Positions 42,572 to 51,846 are shown, counted from the first letter of the stretch. The stretch is DNA of 51,939 nt from Acidobacteriota bacterium (GCA_021818585.1 JAKATU010000070.1:1-51939); one strand, 5' to 3'. Made by a program: numbers and translations. Notes: a model not told the origin generated them from the letters alone.

Positions 42572-43273
42572 ATGACCGACGCAAAACCCGCACGCAAGCC
42601 CATCATCACCATTGACGGCCCTGCCGGTGCCGGCAAAAGCACTGTCGCCCGGCATCTCGCCGCCCGCTTCGGCCTTCTAAATCTCGAATCCGGCGCCATG
42701 TACCGCGCCTTCGCTCGCAAAGCCCTCAACGCAGGCGTCGACCCCGACAATCCAGACTCCCTCGAAAGGCTCGCCCGCACCACCGCCATACAACTCGAGC
42801 CAACCCCCTCCGGCAACCGCGTCCTGCTCGACGGCGCGGACGTCACAGCATCCCTCCGCGATTCCGCCGTCACTCAGGCCGCATCCCGCGTCAGCGTGCA
42901 CCCCAACATCCGTACCTGGATGGTCAATCTCCAGCGCGCTATGGGCATCCACGGCGGCATCGTCATGGAAGGCCGCGACATCGGCACCATCGTCTTCCCC
43001 CATGCCGAAATCAAATTTTATCTGGAAGCTTCCCCTGAAGCCCGCACCCAGCGCCGCTATCTAGAAGCGCCCTCCGCGGCAACCACCCCGGAAGCCATTC
43101 GCGAAGATCTCCGCAAACGCGACGAGCGGGACCGCAACCGGGCTGAATCTCCCATGCGTCCCGCTCCCGATGCCATCCTGATCGACTCCACCGAACTCAC
43201 CCTCGATCAGGTGCTCGCCCGCATCGAATCCATCGTTATTGAACGGTTGTCTTCACCGGCTTCTGGCTCGTAA
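42572..43273 (+). CDS. cmk: Cytidylate kinase
   Basis: CMP kinase phosphorylates CMP and dCMP with ATP. The 233-residue protein has the P-loop GPAGAGKST (16-24), the substrate-binding LESGAMYRAFA segment, GIVMEGRDIGTIVFP and the lid R-x-x-E-RDRNRAESP region, ending with ILIDSTELTLDQVL, all typical of cmk. The start ATG at 42572 fits the family N terminus. It comes 65 bases after the AlkZ-like gene and its last 38 bases overlap, in antisense, the end of the convergent DUF4097 gene. Confidence 0.96.
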   Translation: MTDAKPARKPIITIDGPAGAGKSTVARHLAARFGLLNLESGAMYRAFARKALNAGVDPDNPDSLERLARTTAIQLEPTPSGNRVLLDGADVTASLRDSAVTQAASRVSVHPNIRTWMVNLQRAMGIHGGIVMEGRDIGTIVFPHAEIKFYLEASPEARTQRRYLEAPSAATTPEAIREDLRKRDERDRNRAESPMRPAPDAILIDSTELTLDQVLARIESIVIERLSSPASGS

Positions 43274-44741
43274 AGTGCGGCACATCGCTCTGCATCGTGC
43301 CCGCCTGCGCCGCAGGCCCCTTGCTGATCTCCACGCTGCCATGCGTCGTCGTTAGCTCCACCTGTGGACCGCCGCTGCCAACCTGCCCCTGCAGCGTCTT
43401 CTGCCCATTCTGTGTCGAAGTCGTCAGCGGAAAATCGGAGTTCAGGCTTTCATCCGCGCTCGTGCTCGCCTTCACCTGAAAATTCGCATTCTGCGGCACC
43501 TGCAGCCGGATGCTCCCCGTCCGGTTCGTCACCTTCACCTCGCCCATCGGCAGCCCCATCGCAAGGTTCACATCGCCGTCGCTGTCGGTAATCTGCACGC
43601 CTCCGGCAATCGAACTCAAATCGATATTCTTCGCCCGCCCCACAATCACAATCGGCCCGCTCGCACGATCCATCCCCAGGTCGCCGGAATCCAGCGTCAT
43701 CTGCCCCACCAGGTGCGGCACCGTAATCTGCGTTCGGCTCGACACAAATGAAACCGTCCCGCCAATCTGCTGAAGGTGAACATCGCCCGTAAACTCACCA
43801 TGGATCGACGTATCCCCACCCACCCGCGAAAGCGTCACGTCGCCACCGGAACCATCCACCATCGCCGTGCCCTTCACACCGCTCGCCGTAAAGTCTCCGC
43901 GCTTCATCCTCACCTGCGCGCTCCCGCCAATCTGGGCTATCTGCACATCGCCGCGCCGCGCCGTTATATCCACGCTGCCGTTCAGGCCCTCCACCGTCAC
44001 ATCTCCGCGACCGCTCTGGATTACCGTAGCCGCCTCCGCCGGCACCTCAAGGGTCAGGTCCACGCTCGTGCCGTCCTTTGCTGGAACCGCAATGTTAGCC
44101 CCGGTCGCCGTCGCGCTGATCTTCGGCCGCGTCGCGTCAAAGTCGCGATTCGCATCATCCTGCGACCCCGTCCGCGCAATCTGGTGGCCGCTCAAATGGA
44201 TCATCCCATCCGTCGATGCGGTAATCGTCAGATCCCCACGCGGCACATCCACATTCACAATCGGCGTCACACCCTTCGGCACCTGCAATACCTGGTTCAT
44301 CTGCACCTTATGGTCGTACTGCGGGCTCATCATGTTCCAGAAGTTACTCGAATCATTCCCGAACCAATTCCAGTTCTGCTGCGTTCCATGGATGCTCCAG
44401 CCGATAATCACCAGGAAAACGACCAGCCAAACCACCCCACCAGATCCCCGGCCCGCATTCGGGTTGCCGCGGTCAAAAAAATACTCCAGCAGCAGCAGCA
44501 TACCCAGGGCAATCAACAGCAGCGGCCACCACTGCCCGTACCAGTTCCAGAACATGTCTGCCGGAATCCTGCCCGTCTCCACCAGAAGCGCCACCACGCC
44601 AACCACAATCAGAGCAACAGGCCGCACAATCGACCTACGGCCTGCTCCGCGATAATACCGCCAGTACGCGCGTTGCGCCCGGGCATAGTCCTTAGCCTGC
44701 CGTGCCGCTCCACGAGGATCATTCGGAGGAATCGTACCCAT
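43236..44741 (-). CDS. LiaF-like membrane protein with DUF4097 adhesin-like domain
   Basis: The 501-residue protein has a basic N-terminal cytoplasmic part, then three hydrophobic helices (about 39-54, 71-88, 103-117). The first two form the LiaI/LiaF-like unit ending QWWPLLLIALG. The rest (about 145-490) is a beta-solenoid-like DUF4097 region: repeated short strands such as GRGDVTVEGLNGSVDITA, RRGDVQIAQIGGSAQVRM and GGDVTLSRVGGDTSIHG. It probably lies on the outer face of the inner membrane and senses or binds an unknown ligand. It is the last gene of the sigma-factor operon, starting 3 bases after the previous stop, and overlaps cmk by 38 bases tail to tail. Confidence 0.85.
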   Translation of the reverse strand: MGTIPPNDPRGAARQAKDYARAQRAYWRYYRGAGRRSIVRPVALIVVGVVALLVETGRIPADMFWNWYGQWWPLLLIALGMLLLLEYFFDRGNPNAGRGSGGVVWLVVFLVIIGWSIHGTQQNWNWFGNDSSNFWNMMSPQYDHKVQMNQVLQVPKGVTPIVNVDVPRGDLTITASTDGMIHLSGHQIARTGSQDDANRDFDATRPKISATATGANIAVPAKDGTSVDLTLEVPAEAATVIQSGRGDVTVEGLNGSVDITARRGDVQIAQIGGSAQVRMKRGDFTASGVKGTAMVDGSGGDVTLSRVGGDTSIHGEFTGDVHLQQIGGTVSFVSSRTQITVPHLVGQMTLDSGDLGMDRASGPIVIVGRAKNIDLSSIAGGVQITDSDGDVNLAMGLPMGEVKVTNRTGSIRLQVPQNANFQVKASTSADESLNSDFPLTTSTQNGQKTLQGQVGSGGPQVELTTTHGSVEISKGPAAQAGTMQSDVPHFTSQKPVKTTVQ

Positions 44742-44744
44742 AAT

Positions 44745-45053
44745 TCAAAATTTCCTCTCTGCCTGCGAATTTCCCGCAAAATCCGTGTCGCTCGACCCCG
44801 AAACCGGAGACACAGGCGACACCGGAGATACTGGCATCCCATATCCGCCCGGATAAGACCCTCCCGGCGGAGGCGGAGGCGTCTGTGACAGCGCCACCCG
44901 CTCGGCCAGTTGCAATATCCCAACCACAATCAGAATTAGCGGCCAGCTCTTCCCGAACGAAAGCACCCCATACTGGTCCAGCAGCGCCATCACGCCAATC
45001 GTCACCAGGATCATTGGTCCACGCAATCTTCGCAGCATCAGGTACTGGTTCAT
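44745..45053 (-). CDS. Small LiaI/LiaF-like two-helix membrane protein
   Basis: The 102-residue protein consists of two helices (RGPMILVTIGVMALLDQYG and SFGKSWPLILIVVGILQLAE) and a Pro/Gly/Ser-rich tail containing three V-S-P repeats. The helix pair is the same unit as in the two neighbouring genes. The start ATG at 45053 overlaps the upstream stop as TAATG, pointing to coupled translation; an in-frame ATG at 45107 lies well inside the upstream gene and is rejected. Function is unknown; in Bacillus, LiaI/LiaF-type proteins inhibit or localise envelope-stress signalling. Confidence 0.8.
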   Translation of the reverse strand: MNQYLMLRRLRGPMILVTIGVMALLDQYGVLSFGKSWPLILIVVGILQLAERVALSQTPPPPPGGSYPGGYGMPVSPVSPVSPVSGSSDTDFAGNSQAERKF

Positions 45054-45937
45054 TAGCGGCCTCCCGTTGGCTTCGCCATACCTCGTGTGCGCTGAACAAT
45101 CAGCCACACGCCAATCCCGATCAGGATCAATGGCCAGCCACGACCAACCCAGTCAAACTTGAAAAATCCCAGCGAATTGAACAAAAACAGCATGCCCAGC
45201 CCAATCAGCACAATCGCGCCTATCGGCTCCCGCCGGGCCCGCTGCAAATCCGGAGGCGGCAGCGGATTTCCAGCCATGTCTACCGGCGCATAAGAAGGAT
45301 AAGCCCCATAATGCCCCGCGCCCGGCTGTGCCGCATCATTCACTGCCACAAAGCCCGGTGCCGGCCCGGTCGCGGCATTTCCGCCCGCAACACCACTCGC
45401 TGCAACTCCGCCAAGCGGCTGTCCCGTCACAGCATCAAACGTCGGAGTATACACCTGCGTGTACGGCTGCGAGTTCGGCAACCCAATCCGGTTGCCCAGG
45501 TCATTCAGTCCAAATGGATCGGGCAACGGCATTCCAAACCGCCGCGCACGCGCCGTGTGGTAAGCCTCAAACGCCTGGTAGATCACCCACGCCGCGATTA
45601 AGATTCCCAGAATCCCGTAATGGTTCGTCAATCCCACCAGAACGACAAACACCAGCACATGCACAATCGCCTTCACATACTGGCCGTTGTACATCGCGCC
45701 AACGCCGGGAATCAGTCCCAATATCAGTGCCAGCGCTGGATTCGGCGCGGACGGCATCACCGGCACCGCGTTCATCGCTGCTCCCGCCGCCACCGGCCCG
45801 TGACCCAGCCGCTCGGCAAGGCACTGTTCACAATAAACACTGCTGGAAACCGGACGGACGCACTCCGTGCAAAGCGCCTTCCCGCAATTCTGGCAGTAAG
45901 AAGCTACAGGTCGATCAAAATGATTCGCGCAGTTCAT
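45053..45937 (-). CDS. B-box zinc finger membrane protein with LiaI-like helices
   Basis: The 294-residue protein begins with a B-box-type zinc finger: Cys3-x2-His6, Cys15-x2-Cys18, Cys23-x2-Cys26 and Cys36-x2-Cys39. A membrane region follows (about 68-120, PALALILGLIPGVGAMYNGQ), then a Pro/Ala/Gly-rich linker and a C-terminal helix pair EPIGAIVLIGLGMLFLFNSL and GRGWPLILIGIGVWLIV. The zinc finger is probably cytoplasmic. The start overlaps the anti-sigma stop as ATGA and the stop overlaps the next start as TAATG, so it is translated as part of the coupled operon. It may connect the membrane helices to a cytoplasmic partner, which is inference. Confidence 0.85.
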   Translation of the reverse strand: MNCANHFDRPVASYCQNCGKALCTECVRPVSSSVYCEQCLAERLGHGPVAAGAAMNAVPVMPSAPNPALALILGLIPGVGAMYNGQYVKAIVHVLVFVVLVGLTNHYGILGILIAAWVIYQAFEAYHTARARRFGMPLPDPFGLNDLGNRIGLPNSQPYTQVYTPTFDAVTGQPLGGVAASGVAGGNAATGPAPGFVAVNDAAQPGAGHYGAYPSYAPVDMAGNPLPPPDLQRARREPIGAIVLIGLGMLFLFNSLGFFKFDWVGRGWPLILIGIGVWLIVQRTRGMAKPTGGR

Positions 45938-46722
45938 GCCCTGCTCCTTTCCGCCTTCAGTTCGTTATCGTAGTTTTGATTTGGCCCTTTCACCACTATC
46001 TTCCCCTCGTCAGCCTGCGCAGTCTCCCTGCCTGGCTGATCCACCGTTCTCATTTCCGCCCGCTGAGAGCCTGTCAGCGCATGCGGTTCTTCCAACTTCG
46101 CTCCGCCACTGGAACCCTTCTTCGTCGCCTTCCCCGGCAACGCCCGCTTCTGAATCTCCCGAAGCTGCGAATCCATCTCGTACAGGAACCGCAGGTTCTC
46201 GTACGTGTAAACCACCTTCTGCTTCGTCCCGTAAAATCCCCGAACCGCCGCATTCTCCAGCGATGACACCGACAAATCCTGCAGCTTCACATTCCCGGGA
46301 CGAAATCCAATCAGGTTCAGCGTCAGGGTGATCGAGAAGAACGCCATCGCCAGCGTCATAAGCAACCGCGTCTCCTGGAAGCTCCTCCGCATCGAAAACT
46401 GCCACACCGCCGGACCCGCGGCCACAGGAACCGCGCCCGCCAGCAAGCCGACTCCGCCAGGTCCCGTCGTCTTGTCCAGAATCTTCCCGACAAGCGCCGG
46501 CGGCACATGCGGCTCATCGTGCAGAAACTGCATCCACTCCCGGCCCTGCGGTGCATGCGACAACAGTTCGCTGCACGACGCGCAGCTATGGCCGTGCGCC
46601 TCAAACGCCGCTCGCGCCGCCTCGGGAAGCTCGCCGTCAATGCTCTCGGCCAGCCACGCTTCCCACTCCTCGCAGCGAATTCCGTCCACCGTCTTGTTCT
46701 CAAATGGATGCTGGTTCGCCAT
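45934..46722 (-). CDS. Membrane anti-sigma factor with zinc-binding N-terminal domain
   Basis: The 262-residue protein has a ZAS-type motif, His43-x3-Cys47-x2-Cys50 in AHGHSCASC, with Cys17 26 residues before the histidine. A single membrane helix (about 119-140, LLMTLAMAFFSITLTLNLIG) and a periplasmic part of about 120 residues follow. Anti-sigma factors of this type bind the sigma factor until a signal releases it. The gene starts two bases after the sigma gene stop, the usual arrangement for a cognate pair. The C-terminal part is charged and probably disordered. Confidence 0.9.
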   Translation of the reverse strand: MANQHPFENKTVDGIRCEEWEAWLAESIDGELPEAARAAFEAHGHSCASCSELLSHAPQGREWMQFLHDEPHVPPALVGKILDKTTGPGGVGLLAGAVPVAAGPAVWQFSMRRSFQETRLLMTLAMAFFSITLTLNLIGFRPGNVKLQDLSVSSLENAAVRGFYGTKQKVVYTYENLRFLYEMDSQLREIQKRALPGKATKKGSSGGAKLEEPHALTGSQRAEMRTVDQPGRETAQADEGKIVVKGPNQNYDNELKAERSRA

Positions 46723-46724
46723 CG

Positions 46725-47345
46725 CTATACCACCTGTCCCTTATTACGCTGCAGCAATCGCGCCAGTTCCGCGCGACCGCGGCTGATCCGGCTTTTCACC
46801 GTTCCCTCGGGGACACGAAGAACCTGTGCAATCTCTTTGTAATCCATATCATGCAAATCGCGAAGGATTACCGCTTCGCGAAGCTCCGGTGAAATCTTCA
46901 CCAGCGCCGCCTGCACCATTCCCTGCAGCTCTTTCTGCACCGCAAAATCATGCTGGTCCGAACCCTTCTGGGCCAGCCGCTCCGTCAGTGGCTGCTCGTC
47001 GCTCTCGTTCCAGCCATCGTCCATCGACGAGGTCACCCGCTGCTGCTTCGACCGCCGGAAGTGATCCACCAGCAGATTCCGCGTCAGCGTCGTCAGCCAT
47101 GTCTCAAAACTACCGCGCGCACAGTCAAACGAACTCAAATTCCCGTAAACCTTCAGAAACACATCCTGCGTCAGGTCCTCGGAGTCGCTCGCCGACCCCG
47201 TAAACCGGTAGCAGAGCGCATACACCCGCCGGTGATGCACCTTCACTAGCTCCGTCCACGCCCCCGAATCTCCATCGATACACCGCTGCACCACCAGGTG
47301 CATGGTGCTCTCCATCGCCTTCGGATCGGATGCTGGGTGAAGCAT
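46725..47345 (-). CDS. ECF (extracytoplasmic function) RNA polymerase sigma factor
   Basis: The protein has sigma region 2 (VHHRRVYALCYRFTGSASDS, DLTQDVFLKVYGNLSSFD, GSFETWLTTLTRNLLVDHFR) and region 4 (LREAVILRDLHDMDYKEIAQ, then VPEGTVKSRISRGRAELARL), as in RpoE-like sigma factors. The reading frame is open up to 47504. Candidate starts are 47465 (after AAGAGG), 47345 and 47303 (after GGAG); 47345 is used because family homology begins soon after. It is the first gene of a five-gene operon and is followed by its probable anti-sigma factor after two bases. No convincing ECF-type promoter could be picked out upstream. Confidence 0.93.
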   Translation of the reverse strand: MLHPASDPKAMESTMHLVVQRCIDGDSGAWTELVKVHHRRVYALCYRFTGSASDSEDLTQDVFLKVYGNLSSFDCARGSFETWLTTLTRNLLVDHFRRSKQQRVTSSMDDGWNESDEQPLTERLAQKGSDQHDFAVQKELQGMVQAALVKISPELREAVILRDLHDMDYKEIAQVLRVPEGTVKSRISRGRAELARLLQRNKGQVV

Positions 47346-47580
47346 CGCTTCTGTCGTTCGTTCCGTCTGCCCGGTCTTCCCGCCAAGGCGGCTATGAGAC
47401 TGCGCACGCTTCTCGCCCTCCGGCCAGAAGCTCATGTTCCGCAAATCCCAGGTCAAGGTGCTCATGCAGCCTCTTACGCAGATGGCCGCCCGTTCGTTCC
47501 ACAAATCTTTCTCGCATCAGACTTTCGAGGACATCAAAATTCTATGCACTTCCATCTTCGCGCCACTTTCCGGCTCCGGG

Positions 47581-47614
47581 AAAGAAAAAGCGCTTTACCC
47601 TCCGGCAAAGCGCC
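47581..47614 (-). terminator. Terminator of glgC
   Basis: On the minus strand GCGCTTT and AAAGCGC form a seven-pair stem around a nine-base loop and are followed by TTTTTCTTT, about 30 bases after the glgC stop. It separates glgC from the sigma-factor operon. Confidence 0.8.
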
Positions 47615-47640
47615 TTTCTCAGTTCCAAACTGCCCAAGCT

Positions 47641-48897
47641 TCAATTCTGATCCGGCAGATAATCCCGTGAAACCGGATTCTCATACAGCGAATAATCCCT
47701 CGTCACCACCGTCAAACCGCTTGGCGTCACAAAGTAGTTCTTCCGGTCCTCTTCCTGGTCGTAGCCAATCACCGTACCTTCGGGCAAATGTACGTCCCGG
47801 TCGATTATCGCCCGCCGAATTCGGCAATGCCGACCAATATTCACATGCGTGAACACAATGCTGCTCTCCAGCTCGGAATACGAGTTCACACGCACATCTT
47901 GTGACAACACGCTGTTCCGAACCAGCGCGCCGGAAACAATGCACCCGCCCGAAACAATCGAGTTCACCGAACTGCCCGTCCGCCCCGGCTCGCCAAACAC
48001 AAACTTCGCCGGCGGATACTGCCGAACACGCGTCCGGATCGGCCATCCCTTGTCATAAAGGTTGAACGTCGGCGAAATCGACGCCACGTCCATATTCGCC
48101 TCGTAGTACGCGTCCAGCGTCCCCACGTCCTTCCAGTACAGCGCCTCTTTCTTGTTCTCATCTACAAAGTTGTAGGCATAAATCTTGTACTTATCCAGAA
48201 TATCCGGCAGGATATTATGCCCGAAATCATGCTTCGAATTCGGATTCTCCGCATCCCGCATCAACGACGGCAGCAGCACATCCGTATTGAACAGGTAAAT
48301 GCCCATCGAGGCATCCACCATCTCCGGATTCCATGGCGACCGCAGATCCGTCGACTTCGGCTTCTCCACAAACCCGCGTACCTCGCCGCTGCGCGCAATG
48401 TCCACCACCCCAAACCGAGACACTTCATCCGGATGAACCTGCAGCGTCGCCAGCGTCACATCCGCGCCCGAGGCGTTGTGCTGCTCCAGCATCTTTCCGT
48501 AGTCCATCTTGTAAATATGATCGCCCGAGAGAATCAGCACATGCTTCGGCTGCTCCGAGCCAATCGAATAGATATTTTGGTACACCGCATCCGCCGTACC
48601 CATGTACCAGTTCGCGCTCACACGCTGCATCGGCGGCAGAATCTCGATAAACTCGCCCAGTTCCTGCGCCACCACACCCGACCACCCCTCGCGGATATGC
48701 CGGTTCAGCGACAACGCCTTGTACTGCGTCAAAATGTACACCCGGTGCAAGCCACTGTTGATGCAATTGGAAAGTGTAATGTCGATGATCCGGTATTGCC
48801 CGCCAAATGGTACTGCTGGTTTGGCCCTGTCACGCGTCAGCGGAAACAGCCGTTCCCCGGCTCCCCCCGCCAACAACACCCCTAGCGTATCTTTCAT
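47641..48897 (-). CDS. glgC: Glucose-1-phosphate adenylyltransferase
   Basis: GlgC makes ADP-glucose from glucose-1-phosphate and ATP, the committed step of bacterial glycogen synthesis. The 418-residue protein has VLLAGGAGERLFPLTRDRAKPAVPF (split nucleotide-binding and allosteric region), QYRIIDITLSNCINSG, the YMGTADAVYQN site, LSGDHIYKMDY and GFVEKPK, then a left-handed beta-helix domain ending GLTVVTRDYSLYENP. All are normal for GlgC. It stands alone, with a terminator downstream; other glycogen genes are not in the window except the distant GH57 gene. Confidence 0.96.
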   Translation of the reverse strand: MKDTLGVLLAGGAGERLFPLTRDRAKPAVPFGGQYRIIDITLSNCINSGLHRVYILTQYKALSLNRHIREGWSGVVAQELGEFIEILPPMQRVSANWYMGTADAVYQNIYSIGSEQPKHVLILSGDHIYKMDYGKMLEQHNASGADVTLATLQVHPDEVSRFGVVDIARSGEVRGFVEKPKSTDLRSPWNPEMVDASMGIYLFNTDVLLPSLMRDAENPNSKHDFGHNILPDILDKYKIYAYNFVDENKKEALYWKDVGTLDAYYEANMDVASISPTFNLYDKGWPIRTRVRQYPPAKFVFGEPGRTGSSVNSIVSGGCIVSGALVRNSVLSQDVRVNSYSELESSIVFTHVNIGRHCRIRRAIIDRDVHLPEGTVIGYDQEEDRKNYFVTPSGLTVVTRDYSLYENPVSRDYLPDQN

Positions 48898-49029
48898 CTC
48901 CGGCCCTTCCCTTCTCGGTTACATACTGCCTTCCGAATTGCACCGGTCAGACTGCTTTGCCTCTCACCGAGCAACTGAATCCTGATCGCGCCGAATCTTA
49001 ACACAGCAACATCAACACGCGATGCAGGG

Positions 49030-49320
49030 TTATATCTCCGGTTCCTCACCCTCCACCGCAATCCGCAGCGAACGCAGGAAATGCACGTCCTGCGCCGTGA
49101 ACGCTCCGCTGCCTTCCCCATCTGCCTCATCGCCCGGCTCGCCCTCGCCGTTCTCGATCGTATTCAGGCCGATCGTCGCCTCCAGCATCAGCAGCACGTC
49201 GTACCCATGCTGCCGAATCTCCTGCACCACTCCCGCAATCTGCTCTGACTCTGAAACGGTGTCATGAATCGCTTCCCCAAGCCGTTGAACGAGCTGCCGT
49301 AGCGTCTGATCCAAATCCAA
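49030..49320 (-). CDS. Small acidic hypothetical protein, 96 aa
   Basis: The protein begins MDLDQTLRQLVQRLGEAIHD and is mostly helical, with an acidic Gly/Glu-rich stretch (ENGEGEPGDEADGEGSG) before a C-terminal helix (DVHFLRSLRIAVEGEEPEI). No family is recognised; codon use and the ATG context support a real gene. It lies 132 bases upstream of glgC on the same strand and could share its transcript. Confidence 0.65.
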   Translation of the reverse strand: MDLDQTLRQLVQRLGEAIHDTVSESEQIAGVVQEIRQHGYDVLLMLEATIGLNTIENGEGEPGDEADGEGSGAFTAQDVHFLRSLRIAVEGEEPEI

Positions 49321-49502
49321 CCTCGATTCTCCATCTGCGGACGCTCAAAATCACGACGCCCGCCTATACCTTAACTCCAACTTACAACCCGCGCCATGCG
49401 CAACTCATTTCTCCCCATCCCGCCAACTTCCCTCGTCCACAAGCCACACTCCAGCCCGCGAACATCCTGTAGCCCACCCGCCGAATGCTCTAAACTTTTT
49501 CC

Positions 49503-49913
49503 ATGCAGGCAACCAGAATTGGCAGAACCGTGGGGGTAGGCACCCGACTTCTCACTCGCCTCGTTCGCCGGAAAGCCCAGCAGGGCGCGGATCACATCGA
49601 GAAACAGGCTCCCGTCTACAAGGAACGAGGACGCCGTCTCGGTGACGGCTCACGCCGATTCGGTCTCTCCATCTGGAGACCCTTCGCGCACGCCTCCCGC
49701 ATGCTCTGGCTCGAAATCACCGGCCTCTTCTTCGGCCTCTTCACCCTCTTCTTCGCCGGCAATCTCTGGCAACTCCGCGCCAACTGGCAATCCGGCCCCG
49801 CGCATCAGCGCTTCGTCCTCTACGCGGCCATCACCCTTGTCTTCGCCTACTTCACCGTAAGCTCATTCCTCCGCGCAGCACGCCAAAGCCGCACCCACCG
49901 CAAAAACCAGTAA
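49503..49913 (+). CDS. Hypothetical two-helix membrane protein
   Basis: The 136-residue protein has a basic N-terminal half with many Arg/Lys residues ([19 protein letters not shown]) followed by two hydrophobic helices, [21 protein letters not shown] and [20 protein letters not shown], and a basic end. The N terminus is probably cytoplasmic. The family is not recognised. It precedes the mutase gene on the same strand by 61 bases. Confidence 0.7.
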   Translation: MQATRIGRTVGVGTRLLTRLVRRKAQQGADHIEKQAPVYKERGRRLGDGSRRFGLSIWRPFAHASRMLWLEITGLFFGLFTLFFAGNLWQLRANWQSGPAHQRFVLYAAITLVFAYFTVSSFLRAARQSRTHRKNQ

Positions 49914-49974
49914 CCGCCCTCCCCGTAAGCCTTCGCAACAAACCCTGTGCAGCATCTATACTTCTGAGTTCCCC

Positions 49975-51543
49975 ATGGCCAACTCCACTAGGCACGTCTA
50001 CACCCCCTCCGACCTCGAAGACATCAACTTCGATCCCGACAGCGACCTCGGCTTCCCCGGCGAATACCCCTTCACGCGCGGCATCCAGCCCACCATGTAC
50101 CGCGGCCGCCTCTGGACCATGCGCCAGTACGCCGGCATGGGTGACGCCGAGGAAAGTAACCGCCGCTACAAATTCCTGCTCGCCAACGGAACCGCTGGTC
50201 TCTCGGTCGCCTTCGACCTCCCCACGCAAATCGGCTACGACTCCGACCACCCCATGGCCCTCGGCGAAGTCGGCAAGGTCGGCGTCGCCATCGACTCCCT
50301 CGAAGACATGCAGCGCCTCTTCGACGGCATCCCCCTCGACCAAATCTCCACGTCGATGACCATCAACGCCACGGCCTCCATCCTGCTCGCCCTCTACGTC
50401 GCCGCCGCTAAACGCTCCGGCGCAGACACCCGCAAGCTCTCCGGCACCGTCCAGAACGACGTCCTCAAGGAATACATCGCCCGCGGCACCTACATCTATC
50501 CCGTCCGCCACGCCCTCCGCATCATCACCGACATGTTCGCCTGGGCCAACGAAAACACTCCTGACTGGAACACCATCTCCATCTCCGGCTACCACATGCG
50601 CGAAGCCGGTTGCACCGCCGCGCAGGAGGTCGCCTTCACCCTCGCCAACGGCGCTGCCTACGTCGAAGCCGCGCTCGCCGCCGGACTCGACATCGACCGC
50701 ATCGCCCCGCGACTCTCGTTCTTCTTCAACGCCCATAACAACTTCCTTGAGGAAGTCGCCAAGTTCCGCTGCGCCCGCCGCGTCTGGGCCAAAACCATGC
50801 GCGAGCGCTTCGGCGCGCAAAACCCGCGCTCCTGGATGCTCCGTTTCCACACCCAGACCGCCGGCTCCACACTCACAGCCCAGCAGCCGGAAAACAACAT
50901 CACCCGCACCGCGCTCCAGGCTCTCGCCGCCGTCCTCGGTGGCACGCAGTCGCTCCACACCAACGGCTTCGACGAAGCGCTCGCCCTTCCCACCGAAGAA
51001 GCCGCTCGCACCGCCCTCCGCACCCAGCAAATCATCGCTTACGAGTCCGGAGCCGCCCAGACCATCGACCCCTTCGCCGGCTCGTACTACATCGAATCCC
51101 TCACTACTTCCATCGAAAATCAGGTCGATGAAATCCAGCACCAGATCTCCCTCCACGGCGGCATGCTATCCGCAATCGAAAAAGGCTGGGTCCAGTCAGA
51201 AATCCAGAACGCTGCCTACGAATACCAGCGCGCCGTCGACTCCGGTGAAGCCACCGTCGTCGGCGTCAACCGCTTCACACGCGAAGACGAACCCGGCGTA
51301 CCCATCCAGCGCATCGACGAAACCCTCGAACGCAAGCAAATCGAGCAAGTCCGAGCCCTCCGCGCCCGTCGCGACCACACCCGCTGGCAATCCTCCCTTG
51401 ACCGCGTCCGCGATGCAGCACGCACCAACCAGAACCTCATGCCCGCCATCCTCGAAGCCGTGGAAAGCCAAGCCACCGTAGGCGAAATCGCCTCCGCCAT
51501 GCGAGAAGTCTTCGGCGAATACCAGGAATCCGTCATCATCTGA
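49975..51543 (+). CDS. Methylmalonyl-CoA mutase catalytic subunit, no B12 domain
   Basis: The 522-residue protein covers only the TIM-barrel mutase domain: [79 protein letters not shown] and [17 protein letters not shown]. It ends after [10 protein letters not shown], with no C-terminal DxHxxG cobalamin-binding domain, so it must pair with a separate B12 subunit. Tyr52 in RQYAG and Arg170 in EYIAR stand, from memory, at the methylmalonyl-CoA mutase positions Tyr89 and Arg207 (isobutyryl-CoA mutases have Phe and Gln), with the same 118-residue spacing; this favours methylmalonyl-CoA/succinyl-CoA as substrate. No MeaB or epimerase gene is adjacent. Confidence 0.93.
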   Translation: MANSTRHVYTPSDLEDINFDPDSDLGFPGEYPFTRGIQPTMYRGRLWTMRQYAGMGDAEESNRRYKFLLANGTAGLSVAFDLPTQIGYDSDHPMALGEVGKVGVAIDSLEDMQRLFDGIPLDQISTSMTINATASILLALYVAAAKRSGADTRKLSGTVQNDVLKEYIARGTYIYPVRHALRIITDMFAWANENTPDWNTISISGYHMREAGCTAAQEVAFTLANGAAYVEAALAAGLDIDRIAPRLSFFFNAHNNFLEEVAKFRCARRVWAKTMRERFGAQNPRSWMLRFHTQTAGSTLTAQQPENNITRTALQALAAVLGGTQSLHTNGFDEALALPTEEAARTALRTQQIIAYESGAAQTIDPFAGSYYIESLTTSIENQVDEIQHQISLHGGMLSAIEKGWVQSEIQNAAYEYQRAVDSGEATVVGVNRFTREDEPGVPIQRIDETLERKQIEQVRALRARRDHTRWQSSLDRVRDAARTNQNLMPAILEAVESQATVGEIASAMREVFGEYQESVII

Positions 51544-51846
51544 ACTCAGGGCGCACCTGGCCATTAACGTCCTGCTCTCCGACCGCATCATGTCATTTGC
51601 TCTTTGAGCTAATTGCGTTACTGTCATCCTTCGCATGCCCGAGGTCAAGGAAGGCGACCGCGAAATGGCCAACTTCTTCAACCGCTGTGTCTAGGGCCAC
51701 GCGCACTGATGCCCCGCATCCAGTCTGGACGCCATTCATGCCGCGCGGTTATGCGCCGCCACAAAAAATTAGAGCGGATATCCTTCAGGTCTGTCCCCAG
51801 GTCGGAGCACTTCCGGCGACTCTCCCCCTTAGAATCTGTCCATAAA
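51544..51846. other. Region between the mutase gene and the IS5-like fragment
   Basis: No gene is supported. Short open frames exist on both strands but lack ribosome sites. The last 20 bases (TTAGAATCTGTCCATAAA near 51828-51845) probably include the terminal inverted repeat of the IS5-like element, since they lie just outside its transposase stop codon. Confidence 0.5.

Noticed and set aside
49371..49595. 74-codon minus-strand frame opposite the start of the two-helix membrane protein
   Set aside because: It overlaps the better-supported plus-strand gene at 49503, and its translation shows no conserved features.
51634..51693. 19-codon plus-strand frame beginning MPEVKEGDREMANFF
   Set aside because: It has no ribosome site and is too short to support; possibly a remnant of older sequence next to the IS5-like element.
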